A DNA stretch of 7,883 nt from Candidatus Nesterenkonia stercoripullorum (GCA_019114115.1 DXGD01000186.1:1-7883); one strand, 5' to 3'; numbered from the stretch's first letter, positions 1-7,759 are shown. Made by a program: numbers and translations. Notes: generated by a model from the letters alone, not told the origin.

Positions 1-1
1 G

Positions 2-934
2 CCGTACCCGCGGTGGCTCGTCACGATAGCCGGCGCGGCATTCGCCAGCCTCTTCGCGGCCTTCCTGGGCGCGCCCATCTGGGATGCCCTCTTGGGGTTC
101 GGCTCGACGATCCTGGTGCTGCTGACGATGCGGCAGCTGGCGGTGTGGCGGGTGCCGGAGTACTTCGGACTGGCCGCCGGTGGCTTCGTGGCGACGTTCA
201 TCGCCATGGCCGCGTTCGCGCTGGAGATGCCGATCGCGCCCTCCATCGTGGTGGCAGGCGGTCTCATGATCATCCTGCCCTCTGCTCGGATCGTCTCGGC
301 GATCCAGGACGCGATCAACGGGTTCCCGATCACCTCCGCTGGTCGTCTGGTCTCGGCGATGATCGCCTTCGCCGGGATGACCTCGGGAATCATGGCGGCC
401 GTGGTGACAGCGGATATGCTCGGAGCGCCGCCGATCGAAGTGGCACAGGGCCTGACGCGCCTCTATCATCCGACAGTGCTCATCGCGCTGGTCTTCCTGG
501 CGGCGATGGCCGCGGCCATCGTGGAGCAGACCAGTGTGCGCATGCTGCTTCCGACCGGTGCGATTTCGGCGCTGGGCTTCTCGGTCTACTACGCCGGTGA
601 GCTGCTCGGACTGGGGGAGCGCATCATCCCGATCCTCGGTGCGACCGTGGTGGGAGCGCTCGGACGCGTCGTCGCATTGCGCATGGGAGCTCCTCAGCTC
701 GTCGTCGCGGTGCCTGCGATGATGTTCATGCTGCCTGGTCTGATGATCTTCCGGGGCATGTACCAGATCGCCATGGGATCCTCGACGGAGCTGATAGGCG
801 GTATCGCAGAGCTGTTCAACGCGCTGATCATCATCCTGGCCATCGCCGCCGGCATCGTCCTGGGGGATGTGTGCATGCGACCGCTGACCTCCAGTCTGCA
901 GTCGAATGAGCGGGCTCGCCCCCGTACCAGGTGA
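2..934 (+). CDS. thrE: ThrE-family threonine/serine exporter, 3' part (5' end outside window)
   Basis: The reading frame is open from the window edge to TGA at 932-934, giving 310 visible residues; the true start lies to the left. The protein is almost entirely hydrophobic, with about nine or ten predicted membrane helices (for example visible residues 5-24, 55-74, 78-95, 114-138, 157-176, 208-226, 231-250 and 267-290). The segment ending GLMIILPSARIVSAIQDAINGF (from about residue 87) resembles the end of the ThrE domain (PF06738). The later VVAVPAMMFMLPGLMIFRGM stretch (from about residue 234) fits the second ThrE_2 domain (PF12821). Family members export threonine and serine across the cytoplasmic membrane, probably driven by the proton gradient; the substrate here is inferred from family only. 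The tail after the last helix is short, basic and cytoplasm-like. It converges on ung, 38 bases away. The first in-frame start-like codon in view (TTG at 92) lies inside the conserved fold and is not the start. Confidence 0.85.
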   Translation, partial: PYPRWLVTIAGAAFASLFAAFLGAPIWDALLGFGSTILVLLTMRQLAVWRVPEYFGLAAGGFVATFIAMAAFALEMPIAPSIVVAGGLMIILPSARIVSAIQDAINGFPITSAGRLVSAMIAFAGMTSGIMAAVVTADMLGAPPIEVAQGLTRLYHPTVLIALVFLAAMAAAIVEQTSVRMLLPTGAISALGFSVYYAGELLGLGERIIPILGATVVGALGRVVALRMGAPQLVVAVPAMMFMLPGLMIFRGMYQIAMGSSTELIGGIAELFNALIIILAIAAGIVLGDVCMRPLTSSLQSNERARPRTR

Positions 935-940
935 GCCTCC

Positions 941-960
941 TCGCGCCGGCACAGGCGTGA
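941..960. terminator. Weak hairpin between convergent thrE and ung
   Basis: TCGCGCC (941-947) pairs with GGCGTGA (954-960) across the six-base loop GGCACA, including one G-T wobble. It sits between the two converging stop codons, where a shared terminator would be expected. There is no clear T tract on either side, so the terminator call is tentative. Confidence 0.3.
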
Positions 961-972
961 CTCAGCCGTGCT

Positions 973-1665
973 TCAGCCGTCGAGCTCCCAGGAGATCGGG
1001 GTCGACCCCAGCCGCTGCAGGGCCTCATTGGCGGCGCTGAACGGTGCTGACCCGAAGAAGCCGCGATGGGCGGACAGCGGTGAGGGGTGGGGACTGGTGA
1101 GCACCGCAGTGTGCTCGCCCTGATCGAGGATCGGCTGCAGCTTGCGGGCATCCGCGCCCCACAGGATCGACACCAGCGGCGTGCCACGCGCCACCAGTGC
1201 GCGCAGTGCGGCTTCGGTGATCTGCTCCCAGCCCAGCCCGCGGTGGGATCCGGAGTCCCCCGCGCGCACGGTGAGCACCCGGTTGAGCAGCAGCACCCCC
1301 TGCCGTGTCCAGGCGGTGAGATCGCCGTGCTGGGGCGGTGAGATACCGAGATCGTCCTGCAGCTCACGGTAGATATTGGCCAGGCTCCGCGGAATCGGCC
1401 GAACATCCGGCGCGACGGCGAAGGAGAGCCCGATCGGGTGGCTCGGCGTCGGGTAGGGGTCCTGGCCCAGGATCAGCACGCGGACGTCGGCGAAGGGCTG
1501 CCGGAAGGCGCGCAGCACGGCGTCGGGGGCGGGGAGGATGTGCTCACCGTTGTTGCGCCTGGTGAGCAGCTCCGTGCGGAGCTGGGCGAAGACCGGCTCC
1601 TGCCCGGAGAGTGCTTCCTGCCATCCGGGTTCCAGCGGTTTGATCAATTCTGCTGACTCAGCCAT
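973..1665 (-). CDS. ung: Uracil-DNA glycosylase, family 1 (UNG)
   Basis: This enzyme removes uracil from DNA, starting base-excision repair of deaminated cytosine and misincorporated dUMP. With the ATG at 1665 the protein is 230 residues, the usual size for actinobacterial UNG. The water-activating loop GQDPY is at residues 67-71 with catalytic Asp69. It is followed by P rather than the His of many UNGs ([16 protein letters not shown]), a variant also found in mycobacteria. The uracil-recognition strand LLLNRVLTV starts at 125, the GWEQIT segment ends at 150, and the DNA-intercalating HPSPLSA loop is at 193-199 with catalytic His193. The frame stays open upstream to an ATG at 1698 and a GTG at 1710. 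I prefer 1665 because of protein length, the GGAGGTG directly before it and a TAGAGT hexamer seven bases before the ATG. That GGAGG sits only two bases from the ATG, too close for a normal ribosome site, so a near-leaderless message is possible. Confidence 0.95.
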   Translation of the reverse strand: MAESAELIKPLEPGWQEALSGQEPVFAQLRTELLTRRNNGEHILPAPDAVLRAFRQPFADVRVLILGQDPYPTPSHPIGLSFAVAPDVRPIPRSLANIYRELQDDLGISPPQHGDLTAWTRQGVLLLNRVLTVRAGDSGSHRGLGWEQITEAALRALVARGTPLVSILWGADARKLQPILDQGEHTAVLTSPHPSPLSAHRGFFGSAPFSAANEALQRLGSTPISWELDG

Positions 1666-1672
1666 CACCTCC

Positions 1673-1678
1673 ACTCTA
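1673..1678 (-). promoter_or_regulatory. Candidate -10 hexamer for ung (TAGAGT)
   Basis: On the minus strand TAGAGT fits the actinobacterial -10 pattern TANNNT and ends seven bases before the ung ATG at 1665. Transcription would then begin at or next to the start codon. No good -35 is visible. The call rests on pattern and spacing only. Confidence 0.35.
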
Positions 1679-1746
1679 GACGCACGCAGCGGCGTCATAG
1701 AGGGGGACACCCCGCCGATATCCGCGAAATCCGGCGCGTGGACTCA

Positions 1747-1752
1747 TACACT
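1747..1752 (+). promoter_or_regulatory. Candidate -10 hexamer for the DUF3263 gene (TACACT)
   Basis: TACACT matches TANNNT and ends nine bases before the ATG at 1762, so the message could be leaderless or nearly so. It lies downstream of the alternative GTG start at 1738, which would argue against that longer start. No convincing -35 is visible. Confidence 0.35.
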
Positions 1753-1761
1753 GAAGCGGAA

Positions 1762-1995
1762 ATGTTGACAGAGGAAGAAGCGCAGATTCTCGGGCTCGAA
1801 CGCCAGTGGTGGAAGTACGCGGGAGCAAAGGACCAGGCGATCAGTGAGCAGCTGAGCATGTCGGCGGTGAGCTACTACCGGACGCTGAATCGGCTGATCG
1901 ATACGGAGGACGCGCTCGCGTACGACCCCATCCTGGTGAAACGGCTCCGGCGGCAGCGCGACGCGCGGCATCGAGAGCGCTCGGCCAGGCGATGA
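1762..1995 (+). CDS. DUF3263 family protein (small actinobacterial protein, function unknown)
   Basis: The 77-residue protein starts MLTEEEAQILGLERQWW and continues with KYAGAKDQAI, the S-x-SAVSYYRTLNRLID motif and a basic tail (LVKRLRRQRDARHRERSARR region). This is the typical full-length pattern of DUF3263, a family close to restricted to actinobacteria. The middle region (about residues 20-50) reads like a helix-turn-helix (AISEQLSMSAVSYYRTLNRL), with a sigma-factor or repressor-like spacing of Ala, Gly/Met-Ser and Tyr. DNA binding is therefore plausible but unproven. Met at 1762 is preferred over the GTG at 1738, which adds eight residues not seen in the family. The gene is divergent from ung and sits 88 bases before the VirR-like gene, in the same order as Rv0430 and Rv0431 in M. 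tuberculosis. Co-transcription is likely but not shown. Confidence 0.85.
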   Translation: MLTEEEAQILGLERQWWKYAGAKDQAISEQLSMSAVSYYRTLNRLIDTEDALAYDPILVKRLRRQRDARHRERSARR

Positions 1996-2067
1996 GGTGT
2001 CGAGGTGCCCGGTACCATTGTCGAGCCAGCCCGGGGTACGCTCCGAGCCACTGCACTATCGCCCGAC

Positions 2068-2072
2068 TGAGG
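2068..2072 (+). promoter_or_regulatory. Ribosome binding site of the VirR-like gene
   Basis: The purine-rich GAGGA lies about ten bases before the ATG at 2084, a slightly long but usable spacing. It supports that start. The 88-base gap after the DUF3263 gene shows no hairpin I can defend and no clear TANNNT hexamer at leaderless distance. Confidence 0.45.
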
Positions 2073-2083
2073 ATTAGAGACAT

Positions 2084-2755
2084 ATGAGCCAGTATCCGAA
2101 GGATTCCTTCGACGACGTCGAGGCGTACGCGCCCGGCGAAGCCGGAAAGCATCGGGCGATGTCGGCACGCGGTGCTGGTGCACGCCGTCGTGGCGGCCTG
2201 AAGTGGATCGGCCTGTTGGCGGTCTTCGCTCTGCTGGTGGGTGCTTTCGGGTATTTCGTGTACCCGCGCCTGATGGATGAGGACACTGCTCCCGCCTCTG
2301 GGGAGGGGTCCGCCCAGGAGGGTGAGGATAACGGCTCTGCGGGCTCGGGCGAGGACGCCGAGTCCGAGGCCTCCGGTGAGAACGGCTCCTCGGAAGAGGA
2401 TCCTGAGGATCCTGAATCCAACGGCTCCGAGGGCGACGAGGAAGACTCGGAGGAGCCATCCCCAGCATCGGACACCACGACGCCGGTCCAGGTGGCCAAC
2501 TATCAGGGCCCCGAGGGCAGTGCCACGGACATGGGAGGCGAGCTTCAGGGGCTCGACTACAACGTCGTCTGGGAGGGCCCGTGGGGCTTCGGAGACCTCG
2601 CCTCCACGCCCATCGTGCTGTATCCGGCAGGGGCGAGCGACGCGGAGCAGGCGATCGCCCAGGAACTCGCGGAGAACCTGGACGTCGGAGCCGTTGAGGA
2701 GCACCCGCAGGTCACCTACGTCACCTACGTGGTGGGCCCGGACGGCTCCGAGTGA
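2084..2755 (+). CDS. VirR-like membrane protein with C-terminal LytR_C domain
   Basis: The 223-residue protein has three parts. A cytoplasmic N-terminus of about 38 residues ends in a basic patch (GARRRGGLK). A single membrane helix runs from about 40 to 60 (WIGLLAVFALLVGAFGYFVY), giving an N-in, C-out topology. A low-complexity linker at about 65-130 is extremely rich in Glu, Asp, Ser and Gly and contains EEDPEDPE. A compact domain at about 134-218 begins TPVQVANYQGPEGSATDM and ends VTYVTYVVGPDG. That pattern fits LytR_C (PF13399), which occurs at the end of LytR-CpsA-Psr proteins and alone in mycobacterial VirR (Rv0431). It lacks the LCP catalytic domain, so it is not itself a wall-polymer ligase. 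A scaffold or partner role in envelope maintenance is the reasonable inference from VirR. The protein is longer than mycobacterial VirR, mainly through the acidic linker. It follows the DUF3263 gene and converges on the FemAB gene. Confidence 0.8.
   Translation: MSQYPKDSFDDVEAYAPGEAGKHRAMSARGAGARRRGGLKWIGLLAVFALLVGAFGYFVYPRLMDEDTAPASGEGSAQEGEDNGSAGSGEDAESEASGENGSSEEDPEDPESNGSEGDEEDSEEPSPASDTTTPVQVANYQGPEGSATDMGGELQGLDYNVVWEGPWGFGDLASTPIVLYPAGASDAEQAIAQELAENLDVGAVEEHPQVTYVTYVVGPDGSE
2396..2413 (+). repeat. Tandem 9-bp repeat inside the acidic linker
   Basis: GAGGATCCT occurs twice head to tail and encodes EDPEDP within the acidic linker of the VirR-like protein. Being in frame, it could change in copy number without breaking the gene, consistent with linker expansion by slippage. 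Confidence 0.7.
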
Positions 2756-2789
2756 GGTCCCGGCTGGTCATGCGGGGCTGAGGTCTGGT

Positions 2790-2809
2790 CCGGCCGATCC
2801 GCGGGCCGG
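2790..2809. terminator. Hairpin after the VirR-like gene
   Basis: CCGGCC (2790-2795) and GGCCGG (2804-2809) form a six-base-pair GC stem with an eight-base loop, 34 bases after the VirR-like stop. There is no T tract, so it may be a weak terminator or chance in GC-rich DNA. Confidence 0.3.
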
Positions 2810-2818
2810 CAGGGGTGG

Positions 2819-2844
2819 GCTGAGCTGAACTCCCTCAGCTCAGC
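2819..2844. terminator. Perfect 10-bp hairpin overlapping the FemAB stop codon
   Basis: GCTGAGCTGA (2819-2828) and TCAGCTCAGC (2835-2844) are perfect inverted repeats around the six-base loop ACTCCC. The FemAB stop codon (minus strand, 2840-2842) lies inside the right arm. The position between two converging genes suggests a bidirectional terminator, although neither side is followed by a T run. Confidence 0.55.
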
Positions 2845-4024
2845 GCCGGGCCATGTACAGCGAGAACGCTTTGGCCAGCAGCGGGTTCACCGTGAGGTCC
2901 CATTCCCCGAAGGTCTGCACGACGTCGGCCCCCATCGTGGTCTTGAACCGGGTCAGGCCCGCCAGCTCGTGGTCCGGCTCGAGCGACGGGCTCAGCCCGC
3001 CCAAGTCGTACCAGCGGCAGCCTGCTGCCAGGGCGTCCTCGATCTGTCGCAGCTGCAGGGCACGCGGGGCATAGCGCTTGCGCTCCTCGCCGGAGGATGC
3101 GCCGTAGACATACCAGCCGAACTCTCCCTGGCGCACGTAGATCGCCGCCGCGAGCAGCTGGCCCTCGAAATGGGCCAGGTACAGCGTGCACTCGCTGAGC
3201 TCGCTGGCATTGAGCTCCCGGTGCATGCGCTGGAAGTACTCCAGCGGGCGGCCGGTGAACCCATCGCGCTCGGCGGTCTCCTCATACAGGGCCTGCCAGG
3301 CAGGCAGATCCTCGGCAGTCCCTACGCTGATCTCGAGCTCCGACCGAGTGGACTTCCGTGTCTGGCGCCGCGAAGTCTGGTCCATACGGGAGAGGACGCC
3401 GTCGACGTCGAGGGCCTCCCCGGATTCATCGACCAGGGGGATGCGGGCCTGGAAATGAGGCTGCCCCGCCTCGAAGTCAGTGCTGGTGACAGGGGGCTGC
3501 CAGCCTTGGGCACGCAGATCGTCGGTGACGCGCTGGGCCCAGGGTGAGGCGCCGCCGTCAAGGGGCTCCAGCTCATCGAGCGTGCGGTGCTCGCCTGCGG
3601 CTAGTGCACGGCGGACCTCCTTCGCCTCCCAGCGGCGCAGGATACCGGGGACGCCCATCCGGATCAGGAACGCGCCCTGCCTGGTCAGGTACGTGCTGAC
3701 CTTCTCCAGGATGGGCGCGAGCGAATGCTGCGTCGCATCGAAGACCGGCCCTTCGGCGATGTAGGACAGCCGTTTCTTGCCCAGGCCGGGGACGAATCCG
3801 GGAATCGGCAACTGGCGGTGCAGGACCAGGGCCGCGGCGATGAGCTCGTCACCGGCGAAGACGCCAAGGTGCTCTGCATCCCATTCCGTCTTGACCGCGG
3901 GCCAGCGCGGGTTCTGCAGGAAAGAGGAGAGCGGCTGCGCAGCCAAGTGCGCTGTGTGCTCGGCAGAGCTGATGGTGCGGAGCTCCAACGGTGCGGGCTG
4001 GCGGGATTCAGAAGATTGCGTCAC
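2840..4024 (-). CDS. FemA/FemB-family peptidoglycan bridge aminoacyltransferase
   Basis: With the GTG at 4024 the protein is 394 residues, typical for actinobacterial FemA/B/X proteins. These cytoplasmic enzymes transfer amino acids from aminoacyl-tRNA to the lysine or ornithine side chain of lipid-linked peptidoglycan precursors, building the interpeptide bridge. Two GNAT-like halves are visible. The first has SSFLQNPRWPAVK (from 33), the VFAGDELIAAALVLHRQLP core (55-73) and YIAEGPVFD (88-96). The second has ERDGFTGRPLEYFQRM (252-267), WYVYGASSGEERKRYAP (304-320), YDLGGLSP (339-346), then LTRFKTTMG (357-365) and the closing FGEWDLTVNPL. A Lys/Arg-rich stretch at 219-228 (RRQTRKSTRS) may help tRNA contact, by inference. 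The amino acid added cannot be told from sequence. The frame is open upstream to 4144, but that part does not resemble the family and runs into the CIRCE. A TACCCT hexamer six bases before the GTG at 4024 supports the shorter form. The gene is divergent from groEL. Confidence 0.85.
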   Translation of the reverse strand: MTQSSESRQPAPLELRTISSAEHTAHLAAQPLSSFLQNPRWPAVKTEWDAEHLGVFAGDELIAAALVLHRQLPIPGFVPGLGKKRLSYIAEGPVFDATQHSLAPILEKVSTYLTRQGAFLIRMGVPGILRRWEAKEVRRALAAGEHRTLDELEPLDGGASPWAQRVTDDLRAQGWQPPVTSTDFEAGQPHFQARIPLVDESGEALDVDGVLSRMDQTSRRQTRKSTRSELEISVGTAEDLPAWQALYEETAERDGFTGRPLEYFQRMHRELNASELSECTLYLAHFEGQLLAAAIYVRQGEFGWYVYGASSGEERKRYAPRALQLRQIEDALAAGCRWYDLGGLSPSLEPDHELAGLTRFKTTMGADVVQTFGEWDLTVNPLLAKAFSLYMARR

Positions 4025-4030
4025 CTCTGT

Positions 4031-4036
4031 AGGGTA
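4031..4036 (-). promoter_or_regulatory. Candidate -10 hexamer for the FemAB gene (TACCCT)
   Basis: On the minus strand TACCCT fits TANNNT and ends six bases before the GTG at 4024, the spacing expected for a leaderless message. No good ribosome binding site is present before that GTG, which agrees with leaderless initiation. No clear -35 is seen. Confidence 0.4.
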
Positions 4037-4137
4037 TCTGCTGCCGGCGAGGACTGCCCAGCGCGCTGGGAGTCGGCCGCCCACTGCACCCGGGGGAGAG
4101 GTCCAGTGCAACACCGCTTCGCTGGGAGCGTGAAAGG

Positions 4138-4164
4138 TTTGCACTCTCCCGGGCAGAGTGCTAA
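4138..4164. promoter_or_regulatory. CIRCE operator (HrcA binding site)
   Basis: TTTGCACTC, nine bases, GAGTGCTAA matches the CIRCE consensus TTAGCACTC-N9-GAGTGCTAA at 17 of 18 arm positions and with exact spacing. CIRCE is bound by the repressor HrcA, which is itself kept active by GroEL, so transcription rises on heat shock when free chaperonin runs short. The site lies 252 bases before groEL. hrcA is not in the window. Confidence 0.93.
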
Positions 4165-4167
4165 ATA
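4139..4167 (+). promoter_or_regulatory. Candidate groEL promoter overlapping CIRCE
   Basis: TTGCAC (4139-4144) and TAAATA (4162-4167) are 17 bases apart and could serve as -35 and -10 elements; each matches its sigma-70 consensus only partly. The operator would cover both, which suits HrcA repression. Transcription would begin near 4174, giving a leader of about 240 bases. Confidence 0.35.
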
Positions 4168-4172
4168 TTGAG

Positions 4173-4199
4173 TTAGCACTCTCTTAGTGAGACTGCCAG
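4173..4199. promoter_or_regulatory. Second, partial CIRCE
   Basis: TTAGCACTC (4173-4181) is a perfect left arm. After exactly nine bases, GACTGCCAG (4191-4199) matches the right arm GAGTGCTAA at six of nine positions. It starts eight bases after the first CIRCE ends. Tandem CIRCE sites are known before actinobacterial chaperonin genes. The weak right arm suggests lower affinity or decay. Confidence 0.6.
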
Positions 4200-4224
4200 T
4201 TCTGGTGGTCCCGCGGAGAGAGGG

Positions 4225-4362
4225 ATGAACCTCCATCAGGTGAGGCCGATTCAGGGTGCCGGTGACGCGGCACCCTCGTACTGGGCCGGCGAGCTCTTAG
4301 AGCCGCAGGTCAACGCGGTCGGCCGTCCGTCGCGGGCACCTCGTAAGGTTCGACCCATATGA
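4225..4362 (+). CDS. Possible 45-residue small ORF in the groEL leader (unrecognised)
   Basis: An ATG at 4225 opens a 45-codon frame ending at TGA 4360-4362. It is preceded by the purine-rich GGAGAGAGGG, which could act as a ribosome site although it runs right up to the ATG. The product ([14 protein letters not shown] at the start, ending RKVRPI) is basic near its end, has no membrane segment and matches nothing I know. About 70% of third positions are G or C, lower than the flanking genes appear, and it uses TTA and ATA codons. It may therefore be a chance frame or an upstream ORF affecting groEL translation. It ends 54 bases before groEL. Confidence 0.2.
   Translation: MNLHQVRPIQGAGDAAPSYWAGELLEPQVNAVGRPSRAPRKVRPI
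4253..4276 (+). other. Hairpin in the groEL leader
   Basis: AGGGTGCCG (4253-4261) and CGGCACCCT (4268-4276) form a perfect nine-base-pair stem with the six-base loop GTGACG. No T tract follows, so it is not an obvious terminator. In a long heat-shock leader it could stabilise the RNA or melt on heating; this is inference. Confidence 0.5.
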
Positions 4363-4377
4363 CGCGTATACGTCTGA

Positions 4378-6057
<1,680 letters not shown>

Positions 6058-6096
6058 TCTCCGTTCCTCGGAGATGATCAGCCGGACACAGCTGAG

Positions 6097-6144
6097 AGCA
6101 AAGCCCCCGCAGGGACCGTTCAGGTCTCCTGCGGGGGCTTTGCT
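6097..6144. terminator. Strong bidirectional terminator between groEL and the sensor kinase gene
   Basis: The arms AGCAAAGCCCCCGCAGG (6097-6113) and CCTGCGGGGGCTTTGCT (6128-6144) are perfectly complementary over 17 base pairs. GACC (6114-6117) and GGTC (6123-6126) extend the stem past one bulged T. The GC core followed by CTTTGCT on both strands fits intrinsic termination of both converging genes. It lies 40 bases after the groEL stop and 57 bases beyond the kinase stop. Confidence 0.92.
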
Positions 6145-6200
6145 GTATGCTCTGCGCCCGCGCGCCACGCGGCGGGGCAGGCGCTAGGCAGGGCGCGGCG

Positions 6201-7745
6201 TTAGGTGGGGTCCTGGTCCTGGTGGTCGGCGAATTCGTCGTCGTCGTCGACGTCGGATTCGTGGTCGCTCTGGTCGGCGGGCTCGACTGTGGGCAGGTAC
6301 AGCGCCATCGTGGCCCCGCCTCCCTCGGTGGGGCGATGGCGGACGGCGCCGTCGTGCTGGGCCGCGATAGCCGCGCAGATAGCCAGGCCCAGGCCGGTGC
6401 CGCCGGTTTCGCGGTGGCGGGAGTTATCTGCGCGGTAGAAGCGTTCGAAGATCTTCGCAGCGTCCTCTTCGGTGATGCCTTCGCCGTGATCGCGCACCTC
6501 GAGGATCGACTCCATACCGCGAGTGGGAGACTCCGCGGTCCCGACGGCGATCTCCAGCGCTGTGCCCTCCGGCGTGTACCGCAGGGCGTTGGTGACCAGG
6601 TTCGTCACGATCTGGCGGAGTTTGCCCTCGTCGCCCACGACCGGTGCGGCCGACGGCGGCCCGCCGTCCAAACCGATGACCTGGGTCTGGCGGCCAGGAG
6701 CGTTGACGCTCATGTCGATGATGGCGTCATGGGCGATGAGGTTGAGATCCGCCGGCGCCATCTGCAGTGGTCGCTGCTCATCCAGCCGGGCCAGCGTGAG
6801 CATGTCTTCCACGAGCTGCCCCATGCGCTTGGCCTCTGACTCGATCCGGTCCATCGCCGCGCCGACCGCACCTGGATCCTCGCTGATGCCGCCCTGGCGG
6901 TAGAGCTCGGAGAACCCGCGGATAGTCACCAGCGGCGTGCGCAGCTCATGCGAGGCGTCCTGGATGAACCGGCGCATGTTCTCCTCGGACATCGATTTGG
7001 AGCGGAAGGCCGCTTCGATATGCTCCAGCATGACGTTCAGGGAGCGTGAGAGGCGTCCGATCTCAGTGTCAGCAGGCGCGGAGGTGAGCACACGCTGGGA
7101 GAAGTCGCCGCCGGCGATGGCGGCAGCGGTCTTCTCCACTTTGAACAGTGGCCGGAAGGCTCGGGTGACCACGGCATAGGCGATCGTTGACGCGCCCAAT
7201 GTGGCGAGCAGACCGATCGTGGCCACCAGGAACGTCGCCCTTTCCACGGAGGTCTCCACCGTTTCCAGCGGCAGGGCGATCGCCAGGGACTCCTCCCCGG
7301 ATTCCAGCCGGTAGACCTGGACCCGCCAGCCGCGGGATCCCTCCAGCGTCCCGGGCACGTCGAAGGACTCGCCGGCGCGCTCGCTGACCTCGTCGGCGTC
7401 TAGCTCGGGGATCTGCGGGAGGTCCTGAATCTCCGAGGTCCGGTGCGTAGCGCGGGTCTCCTGCGGCTCTCCGTCGTTGCTGAGGAGGACGCCATAGAAG
7501 CGCAGGATCGCCAGCTCGTTGCCGTAGTCCTCGTTGTACACCCGGGTGAGGTAGATCGAGATGTTGTTGCGGTTGGCGTAGAGGTCCTCGTCCATGTTCC
7601 GGATCAGCTCCTGCCGGAACAGCGAGGCCGAGACGAACGTCGTGACGAACAGGGTCAGGATCAGCAGACCCGAGATGATCAGGACCAGCTGCGTGCGCAG
7701 AGAGGCCCCACGCCAGGTGCGGGTGATGGAGGAGAACGGACGCAT
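6201..7745 (-). CDS. HAMP-domain sensor histidine kinase
   Basis: The 514-residue membrane kinase has the classic order. Helix 1 is at about 19-43. An outside sensor region of about 128 residues (44-171) resembles no domain I can name. Helix 2 is at about 172-193, HAMP at about 194-248 and HisKA at about 255-320 with the H-box ASHELRTPL and phospho-acceptor His266. The HATPase domain shows the N box (TNLVTNALRYTP, Asn386), G1 box (DHGEGI, 419-424), F box (FERFYRAD, 433-440) and G2 box (GGTGLGLAI, 448-456). The overall type is like the TcrY/TrcS and BaeS-like OmpR-partner kinases. The last 25 or so residues form an unusual tail of Asp, Glu, His and Gln (from DQSDHES through DVDDDDEF). The ATG at 7745 is the first start after an in-frame upstream TGA at 7752-7754. 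It has no Shine-Dalgarno but has a TAAGCT hexamer eight bases before it. The partner regulator would be expected upstream, beyond the right edge. The signal sensed is unknown. Confidence 0.93.
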   Translation of the reverse strand: MRPFSSITRTWRGASLRTQLVLIISGLLILTLFVTTFVSASLFRQELIRNMDEDLYANRNNISIYLTRVYNEDYGNELAILRFYGVLLSNDGEPQETRATHRTSEIQDLPQIPELDADEVSERAGESFDVPGTLEGSRGWRVQVYRLESGEESLAIALPLETVETSVERATFLVATIGLLATLGASTIAYAVVTRAFRPLFKVEKTAAAIAGGDFSQRVLTSAPADTEIGRLSRSLNVMLEHIEAAFRSKSMSEENMRRFIQDASHELRTPLVTIRGFSELYRQGGISEDPGAVGAAMDRIESEAKRMGQLVEDMLTLARLDEQRPLQMAPADLNLIAHDAIIDMSVNAPGRQTQVIGLDGGPPSAAPVVGDEGKLRQIVTNLVTNALRYTPEGTALEIAVGTAESPTRGMESILEVRDHGEGITEEDAAKIFERFYRADNSRHRETGGTGLGLAICAAIAAQHDGAVRHRPTEGGGATMALYLPTVEPADQSDHESDVDDDDEFADHQDQDPT

Positions 7746-7753
7746 ACGTGGTC

Positions 7754-7759
7754 AGCTTA
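7754..7759 (-). promoter_or_regulatory. Candidate -10 hexamer for the sensor kinase gene (TAAGCT)
   Basis: On the minus strand TAAGCT fits TANNNT and ends eight bases before the ATG at 7745. A message starting there would be leaderless, which would explain the missing ribosome site. If the gene instead shares a message with an upstream regulator gene, the hexamer could be chance. Confidence 0.3.

Noticed and set aside
13..600. A 195-codon plus-strand frame overlapping thrE
   Set aside because: The product is a run of Arg, Gly, Asp and Ala typical of an off-frame reading of a GC-rich gene, while the overlapping thrE frame gives clear membrane helices and family motifs.
1666..1710. Longer ung starts at ATG 1698 or GTG 1710
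   Set aside because: They add 11 or 15 residues not expected in the family and have no ribosome site or promoter-like hexamer at useful distance. They cannot be ruled out fully.
1841..2704. A 287-codon minus-strand frame across the DUF3263 and VirR-like genes
   Set aside because: It crosses two well-supported plus-strand genes and the gap between them, and gives no recognisable domain.
4025..4144. N-terminal extension of the FemAB protein to the GTG at 4144
   Set aside because: The extra 40 residues do not resemble the family and the start would lie inside the CIRCE operator. The GTG at 4024 has a better promoter context.
4167..4183. HspR-type HAIR operator (ATTGAGT followed by ACTC)
   Set aside because: HAIR needs CTTGAGT-N7-ACTCAAG. 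Here the spacer is four bases and the right arm is incomplete; the bases are better explained by the second CIRCE.
6147..6839. A 230-codon plus-strand frame opposite the sensor kinase
   Set aside because: It is antisense to the catalytic domain of a complete kinase with all motifs intact, and its own product is of biased composition without a known domain.
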